Below are positions 7,658-11,676 of a stretch of DNA of 11,676 nucleotides, piece by piece. Origin of the DNA: JBFJWU01 sp041623475 [NCBI: bacterium] (GTDB lineage: Bacteria > J088); the NCBI GenBank assembly GCA_041623475.1, contig JBFJWU010000072.1, forward strand, positions 1 to 11,676. Direction: 5' to 3'. Within the stretch, counting starts at the first letter, position 1, and each line of letters starts with the position of its first letter. The position numbers and the translations under genes were made by a program. The notes beneath the pieces are model-generated. The model was given only the letters and a program-made list of their open reading frames with translations, was not told the DNA's origin and made no database searches.

Positions 7658-8269
7658 TCAGGGGATCTTGAATTCGTCCAGGAAGTTCATCAAGTCTTCC
7701 GCGGTTGGCTTGATCGTATCGGTATTCCCGTCCTTCATGCCCGCTGCGCAATCCACACCCTTGTCCGTAGCTTCCAGGGTCACGCCGTCCTGATCACCAG
7801 TCCGGGATGTCAACTGAATGGATCCCTCCAGGGCGCAGACGGCGTCCAGTTCTGTATCTCCCCAGAGGACCGTACCGCGGACACCGGCAACAGCGGTCGG
7901 TGTCTTGACCGTACCCCTGGTCGGCCCCCTGAACCACGACGCGACATCCATCTTGAAACGTCCGAACAGCACGTCCAGTACGAATGATCGCTCCTGGTCG
8001 ATTGCCAGCGAGGACAGTTCAATTGAGCTTTTCGGACCGATACTGACGACAGAATTGTCCTTCAGCAGCACACGGACTTTGCCGGTCGCCCGCGTTGTCA
8101 ACCGGTCCTGCGCGTACAGCGGCACACCAATGGACAGGCGGTAATTCTTGCCGCCGCGTTCCAGCACGACCGAACCAGCCAGGTCGGCGATCACACCGAC
8201 ATCGGCTTCAATTGCATCGGCATCCTGCGGCAACATCAGCATCATCAAGGCAGCAAGAATTCGGACCAT
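7658..8269 (-). CDS. Exported FecR-domain protein
   Basis: A periplasmic protein of 203 residues with a FecR domain. ATG at 8269 is chosen because AGGAGG lies nine bases upstream (8279-8284) and a Sec signal begins there: MVRILAAL, a hydrophobic core, and the ADA cleavage motif at 17-19. The domain shows GSVVLERGGKNYRLSIG (32-48), LYAQDRLTTRATGKVRVLL (51-69), SIGPKSSIEL (76-85) and the core VKTPTAVAGVRGT (121-133). Classical FecR is a membrane-anchored anti-sigma regulator paired with an ECF sigma factor. This protein has no cytoplasmic arm or membrane helix and no sigma gene beside it. It belongs instead to the stand-alone exported FecR-domain proteins, whose role is largely unknown. Two cysteines (145, 174) could form a disulfide. 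It meets the convergent sirtuin gene with a 3-bp gap. Confidence 0.88.
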   Translation of the reverse strand: MVRILAALMMLMLPQDADAIEADVGVIADLAGSVVLERGGKNYRLSIGVPLYAQDRLTTRATGKVRVLLKDNSVVSIGPKSSIELSSLAIDQERSFVLDVLFGRFKMDVASWFRGPTRGTVKTPTAVAGVRGTVLWGDTELDAVCALEGSIQLTSRTGDQDGVTLEATDKGVDCAAGMKDGNTDTIKPTAEDLMNFLDEFKIP

Positions 8270-8305
8270 CACAGCAAACCTCCTGTGGCGTGCGGGCAAT
8301 ACCTA

Positions 8306-8335
8306 ACTATAACGAACGGGAAAGCCCCGCGGCAA
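8306..8335 (-). promoter_or_regulatory. Promoter of the FecR-domain gene
   Basis: On the minus strand, TTGCCG (8330-8335) and TATAGT (8306-8311) are spaced by 18 bp. The -35 matches consensus at four positions and the -10 at five. Transcription would begin near 8299, about 30 nt before the FecR-protein ATG. Its -35 box lies only 26 bp from the -35 box of the opposite-facing promoter, so shared regulation or interference is possible. Confidence 0.5.
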
Positions 8336-8361
8336 GGCCGACGGCCCAATTGTGCCCTGAA

Positions 8362-8390
8362 TTGACAAGGCCACCAGTCCGTAATAACCT
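8362..8390 (+). promoter_or_regulatory. Promoter of the EamA leader RNA
   Basis: A perfect TTGACA (8362-8367) is followed after exactly 17 bp by TAACCT (8385-8390), which keeps the three most conserved -10 positions (TAnnnT). The predicted start is near 8397. It faces a 170-nt stretch with no plausible gene that ends in an intrinsic terminator, then the EamA gene, so it is the natural promoter for that leader. Confidence 0.6.
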
Positions 8391-8396
8391 GACCCT

Positions 8397-8596
8397 GTGA
8401 ACCTGGTACTGACAACACCCTGCAGTTTGGCCAACGCACATGTGCGTCTGGTCCTGGTCCCGGCCGTCTGGCTGAAAGGGACTCGTCTGCCCGTGGTCTA
8501 GTGTCAAACCAGTCAAGATTGCTTTGATACAAACGCCGTGGGCAGACCCACGGCGTTTTTTTTTGCCCCAACCCGGCACGTGAAAGGACATTTACG
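8397..8596 (+). ncRNA. Structured leader RNA of the EamA gene: candidate riboswitch/attenuator (or about 168-nt small RNA)
   Basis: No plausible coding frame is seen here. The predicted transcript folds into a domain closed by CTGGT (8403-8407) with ACCAG (8508-8512) and TGACA (8410-8414) with TGTCA (8502-8506). Two hairpins lie inside: one on the perfect palindrome ACGCACATGTGCGT (8434-8447), extended by GGCCA/TGGTC, and one closed by GTCCC (8457-8461) with GGGAC (8478-8482). An intrinsic terminator follows at 8531-8564. GTCTGCCCGTGGT (8485-8497) can pair over 13 consecutive positions (ten Watson-Crick, three wobble) with 8535-8547, the terminator's left arm and loop. That helix crosses the closing stem, so the two states exclude each other. 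This is the logic of a transcriptional OFF riboswitch. A free small RNA ending at the terminator is the alternative. I recognise no known aptamer class. The boundaries are predicted, not measured. Confidence 0.55.
8531..8564 (+). terminator. Intrinsic terminator inside the EamA leader
   Basis: AAACGCCGTGGG (8531-8542) and CCCACGGCGTTT (8547-8558) form a 12-bp perfect stem with loop CAGA. A run of nine T (8556-8564) follows, starting in the last stem bases. It points along the plus strand, but the gene to its left is on the minus strand, so it cannot be a gene-end terminator. It stops transcripts that start in the intergenic region and lies 32 nt before the EamA ATG. Confidence 0.9.
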
Positions 8597-9514
8597 ATGA
8601 CTACCCGGGAACAAACTGGATTCGCGCTTTGTATCGTTGCCGTTGTCGGCTTTTCGATCAAGGCGATCCTCGCCAAATTTGCCTATCAGGACGGAACCGG
8701 CGCGATCGATTTGATCGTCTTGCGCCTGCTGGTTGCTGTCCCGTTGATGGCCCTGACGCTCCTGGTCGCCGAAGGGCACCGTGCGTTTATCGTCACGGCA
8801 CGCGAGGCGGTCTGGTACCTGTTTCTGGGCGGTGTCGGTGTTACCGGGGCGATGTCGTTTTCGTTCCTGTCGATCGAGTTGATTGACGCATCCCTGGCAA
8901 CCATCATCACATTTACGTATCCGGCGATGACCGTCGCCCTGCTGGCCGCCGTTGGCCGCCAGGCGCTGACCGTACGAACCGCCATTGCGGTTCTGGTCAC
9001 ATTTGCCGGGATCATTATGGTTATCGCACCAACGATGGACATCGGCACGTCAGTTAACCCTGCCGGAATCGGCCTTGCACTGGCGTCAGCGGCGATGTTT
9101 GCCGGCTATAACGTGGCGGCTGAAAAGTTGATGGAAGAAACGTCGTCGTTGCGGGTCGCAACGCTGGGCATGATTGTCGCAACCACGGTCCTTGTAACGG
9201 GCAACGGTATCCCGACGACGGCGACGGACCGTTCACTGGCGATTGCAGGTATCCTGGGCGTTTTCAGCGGATACATCCCGTTCCTGGCCTTTGCCGCGGC
9301 GATGCAGCGTATTGGCGCAACTCGGGTCGTAATCATCAACGGGCTTGGCCCGGTCCTGACATTTGCCTGGGCTACGATCCTGTTGAACGAACGTCTGGCA
9401 CCGATTCAACTGGCTGGCGGCACAATCGTCGTTGCCGGTGTTTTCATTGCCCGGTCGGTCAAGCAGACGGTGGAGATTAACGTCACGTCACCAGCAGCAG
9501 CTGCTGCGAAATAA
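8597..9514 (+). CDS. EamA/DMT superfamily inner-membrane transporter
   Basis: A 305-residue membrane protein with ten predicted helices in two EamA repeats (about 8-144 and 157-287), the standard architecture of drug/metabolite exporters such as RhtA and YdcZ-type relatives. Family marks are TYPAMTVALLAAV (107-119) closing the first repeat, and GPVLTFAWATILLNERL (251-267) with AGGTIVVAGVFIA (273-285) closing the second; the Glu in LLNERL is conserved. The C-terminal tail is short and alanine-rich. Start: AAAGGA (8583-8588) is eight bases before the ATG. The substrate cannot be read from the sequence; amino acids, nucleosides and other small metabolites are all known for the family. The structured leader with a terminator before this gene suggests expression tuned by a metabolite, possibly the exported one. 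Its stop is one base from that of the convergent membrane enzyme gene. Confidence 0.92.
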   Translation: MTTREQTGFALCIVAVVGFSIKAILAKFAYQDGTGAIDLIVLRLLVAVPLMALTLLVAEGHRAFIVTAREAVWYLFLGGVGVTGAMSFSFLSIELIDASLATIITFTYPAMTVALLAAVGRQALTVRTAIAVLVTFAGIIMVIAPTMDIGTSVNPAGIGLALASAAMFAGYNVAAEKLMEETSSLRVATLGMIVATTVLVTGNGIPTTATDRSLAIAGILGVFSGYIPFLAFAAAMQRIGATRVVIINGLGPVLTFAWATILLNERLAPIQLAGGTIVVAGVFIARSVKQTVEINVTSPAAAAAK

Positions 9515-9515
9515 G

Positions 9516-11676
9516 TCAGTCCAGTCGGGGGATTTGCAGCAACAGCTGCCAGTCCCCCGGCTCGGGTTGCCGATCCGTCGAGATCAGGCCGATATGGACA
9601 AGCGGCCCGGCCGGATCCAGTGCATCTGGCATCAGCAGGTTGAATCGTTGTTTTACGATCTTGCCAGCCGGCCAGAGTACAGGCGGAAAGATGATCCCGC
9701 CGACCGTATCCGGGCGTTGTTCGTGAATCTTGGCATTAACGTAACGCTCTTTGCCGGGAAAGAACGAGTCAACCGACTGGATCGGCTGGCCCGGCCCGGC
9801 CTGCAGGCCAATAATCAGGTCCTGGTTCGCAGCGGGCTGTTGCCGGGTTTGAAAGAAGATGTCCAGATTAATTCGGTCCCGCGGTTTGACGGTCGCCTTG
9901 CTCAATGAAATCCCGGCGACACTGACATCAGGGCTCAACTGGATCTGTCGCGCCTGTGCCGTGGGGGAAAGGTCGTCGCGTATGACCTCTGAATGATACT
10001 GTTCAAACTCTGCAACAACGCCGGACTTCCCTGGACGATCCCGTCGAGACACTTCGTAGCGCAAGCGGACCAGGCGTTTCCAGGCCAGGATATCGCGAAA
10101 CCACTGCTCAGCCTCGGGGCGTTGATCGACGATATTGACGGTTTCCCCGGGATCGGTTTCCAGATTGAACACCGACGGGGGGTAGTAATCATAGTCATAA
10201 AGGTATTTGAACGGCCAGGATATGACGCTGGCGCACTCTGCAGCCTGCAGGCAATGGGAAAAGATCGGTCGATCGCGCCGAGCCTGTCCGACCGGGCTGC
10301 CCCGCCAGGCACCACCGATCGGCACGAGCCCGAGCAGCGATGTAACGGTCGGAGCAATATCCAGCTGGGACACGGGGCCGGGCACAGACCGAGCGGCCGC
10401 TGCTGATCCAGGCGCCAGGATCAGTAGCGGCACCCGCAGGGATTCATCGTGAATCGACCAGCCGTGTCCCCACTTGCCGTGCTCATGAAATGCTTCGCCG
10501 TGGTCACCCATAATCACGAACAAAGTGTCCTGGTCCAGTCCGGCCTGACGATACTGGTCGATCAGTTGGCCGACAAACCAGTCCACGTAGTGCACGCTGT
10601 TCAGGTAACGGTTGTATCGGTCGTCATCGACCAGTCGTAACTGCTCGAGCCTGGGGATGGTCAGGTAGCGGCTATGGGGTGCACCGGTCAGGTAAACCGC
10701 CAGAAACGGACTGTCGTCCGTCCGGATCCAGTCCATCGCCGGTTCCAGCAGGATCCGATCTTCGAACGCAAACTCATTGGCGATATGGTTTCCCGCGACG
10801 GGGATCTGCTCCAACGCCTGGAAGTGATCAAAACCCATATTGCTGACCAGGTAGCGCCGACGCTCGAATTGCTCGGTGGCAGACTGGAAGAATCCACTGC
10901 GATAGCCGATGCCGGACAGCAACGTCGGCAGACACGGATCCGGCAGGCCGCCCAGGCGGGTTTCTGTCACCTCGTCGGTAATATTGGGTTCGTATCCACA
11001 AAGCGTCGCTACAAGGGCCTTGGACGTATGCGGCACAATCGCATAGGCGTGTTCGACCAGGACACCCTGAGTCGCCAACGCCGCAAAGTTTGGGGTCAGG
11101 GGTGAATCGGGGTTGTAGGGATTAACCCAGTCCGCGCGTGTCGACTCCAACAACACAATGACAATGTTCTTGGCCTGGAAACCGTCGCCGGCGGCCAGCG
11201 ACCGGGGATACCTGGCGGCGTGCGCCAGCCGGACGTCACCCATGTCAGGCTCATTATCCCGGACCCACCGCCAGGCCAGGCCGGCCACGGCATTTTGCGA
11301 CGGAACAATGCCAACAGGCGCAGGTGACGGCGCCATGGCCGCCAGGATCAACAGCATCGACAGGGCCAGTCCGCGGACCCGATATCGCCAGCCACCAGGA
11401 AATTCGAATCCAATCCGTCGCCTGACGCCACTGGTCAGCAATGGCACCAGCACAACCAATGCGGCGAACACCCCGACCATCTGCCAGGGAGTATTGGAAA
11501 TCTCCGGAATCAGGAATGCCTGCAGTCCAAAGAGATTCGTGACCATGTAGTCCAGCAATGCCGGCGTGGCAAACGTTCCCGTCACAACGTACAACCGTTG
11601 CGCCAGCACTTCCAACACAAGGTAAAAAACAGCCACGACCTGCAGCGTTCCCATCAAACCGGCGGCGGGAATCGCC
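9516..11676 (-). CDS. Membrane sulfatase-like / LTA-synthase-like phosphotransferase, 5' end outside window
   Basis: An inner-membrane enzyme of the alkaline phosphatase superfamily with a periplasmic catalytic domain. The frame stays open through the right edge; TTG at 11657 and ATG at 11654 lie inside a hydrophobic helix, so the start is probably beyond it. Numbering from the TTG, helices lie at about 1-25, 58-78 and 96-112. The catalytic domain (about 163-530) has IVIVLLESTRADW (165-177; metal ligand Glu171), VPHTSKALVATLCG (208-221; Thr211 at the nucleophile position) and IMGDHGEAFHEHGKWGHGW (382-400; Asp385, His386). A Thr nucleophile without a C/SxPxR motif argues against a true sulfatase and for transfer or hydrolysis of phosphate esters, as in LtaS, OpgB and EptA. 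Residues about 570-713 form an extra domain, apparently beta-rich, beyond the usual catalytic end. Natural targets could be glycans or lipids of the envelope; none can be named. Confidence 0.88.
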   Translation of the reverse strand, partial: AIPAAGLMGTLQVVAVFYLVLEVLAQRLYVVTGTFATPALLDYMVTNLFGLQAFLIPEISNTPWQMVGVFAALVVLVPLLTSGVRRRIGFEFPGGWRYRVRGLALSMLLILAAMAPSPAPVGIVPSQNAVAGLAWRWVRDNEPDMGDVRLAHAARYPRSLAAGDGFQAKNIVIVLLESTRADWVNPYNPDSPLTPNFAALATQGVLVEHAYAIVPHTSKALVATLCGYEPNITDEVTETRLGGLPDPCLPTLLSGIGYRSGFFQSATEQFERRRYLVSNMGFDHFQALEQIPVAGNHIANEFAFEDRILLEPAMDWIRTDDSPFLAVYLTGAPHSRYLTIPRLEQLRLVDDDRYNRYLNSVHYVDWFVGQLIDQYRQAGLDQDTLFVIMGDHGEAFHEHGKWGHGWSIHDESLRVPLLILAPGSAAAARSVPGPVSQLDIAPTVTSLLGLVPIGGAWRGSPVGQARRDRPIFSHCLQAAECASVISWPFKYLYDYDYYPPSVFNLETDPGETVNIVDQRPEAEQWFRDILAWKRLVRLRYEVSRRDRPGKSGVVAEFEQYHSEVIRDDLSPTAQARQIQLSPDVSVAGISLSKATVKPRDRINLDIFFQTRQQPAANQDLIIGLQAGPGQPIQSVDSFFPGKERYVNAKIHEQRPDTVGGIIFPPVLWPAGKIVKQRFNLLMPDALDPAGPLVHIGLISTDRQPEPGDWQLLLQIPRLD

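Noticed and set aside
8270-8299. Ten-residue longer start of the FecR-domain protein
   Set aside because: The ATG at 8269 has AGGAGG at the right distance and gives a clean signal peptide. The upstream start would place the ribosome-binding site inside the gene.
8391-8440. TPP riboswitch-like stretch (CCCTGTGAACCTG, then AACACCCTGC)
   Set aside because: TGAACCTG is shared with the TPP aptamer, but the CTGAGA element, the 5' GGGTGC strand of P1 and the GCGnAGGGA 3' strand are missing. The predicted transcript would also start inside it. An Infernal search with the TPP model would settle this.
8397-8564. SRP RNA, tmRNA or 6S RNA
   Set aside because: The SRP tetraloop region (GGAAG...AGCAGCC) is absent, there is no tRNA-like end for tmRNA, and the interior folds into two short hairpins rather than the single long bulged helix of 6S.

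Overview
The window is a GC-rich, densely coded chromosomal segment from a Gram-negative bacterium. An OmpA-type lipoprotein with a lipobox, an exported FecR-domain protein and sigma70-like promoters support this. The gene mix (class III sirtuin, AurF-like diiron protein, DUF1697, DMT exporter, LTA-synthase-like membrane hydrolase) would suit an environmental proteobacterium. The topoisomerase IV A subunit, however, is of the type typical of Bacteroidota, Chlamydiae and the PVC group, so the phylum stays open. I see no tRNA, rRNA, CRISPR array, insertion sequence or phage gene.

Layout. 1-4089, plus strand: the 3' part of parC (open through the left edge), an eight-helix membrane protein of unknown function, and a DUF1697 protein whose start codon overlaps the preceding stop. 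4072-5007, minus strand: a diiron AurF-like protein with a clear promoter. 5008-5315: a divergent control region with a palindrome beside a consensus -10 box. 5316-7654, plus strand: a peptidoglycan-binding OmpA-family lipoprotein, a strong hairpin, then a crotonase-family enzyme and a class III sirtuin. 7658-8269, minus strand: an exported FecR-domain protein. 8270-8596: a non-coding divergent region. 8597-9514, plus strand: an EamA/DMT transporter. 9516 to the right edge, minus strand: a membrane alkaline-phosphatase-superfamily enzyme with a Thr nucleophile, open through the right edge.

The most interesting object is the roughly 200-nt leader in front of the EamA gene. It has a consensus -35 box, a long-range helix enclosing two hairpins, and a textbook intrinsic terminator ending 32 nt before the ATG. 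A 13-bp alternative helix can sequester the left arm of that terminator and is topologically incompatible with the long-range helix. This is the architecture of a transcriptional riboswitch or attenuator, and I could not match it to a known class. A second point of interest is the sirtuin, which keeps every NAD, catalytic and acyl-specificity residue but only one recognisable zinc cysteine.

Functional links are modest. Crotonase plus desuccinylase-type sirtuin suggests acyl-CoA metabolism and removal of acyl marks from proteins. The lipoprotein, FecR-like protein and membrane phosphotransferase-like enzyme are envelope functions. Three convergent gene pairs meet with almost no spacer or overlap.
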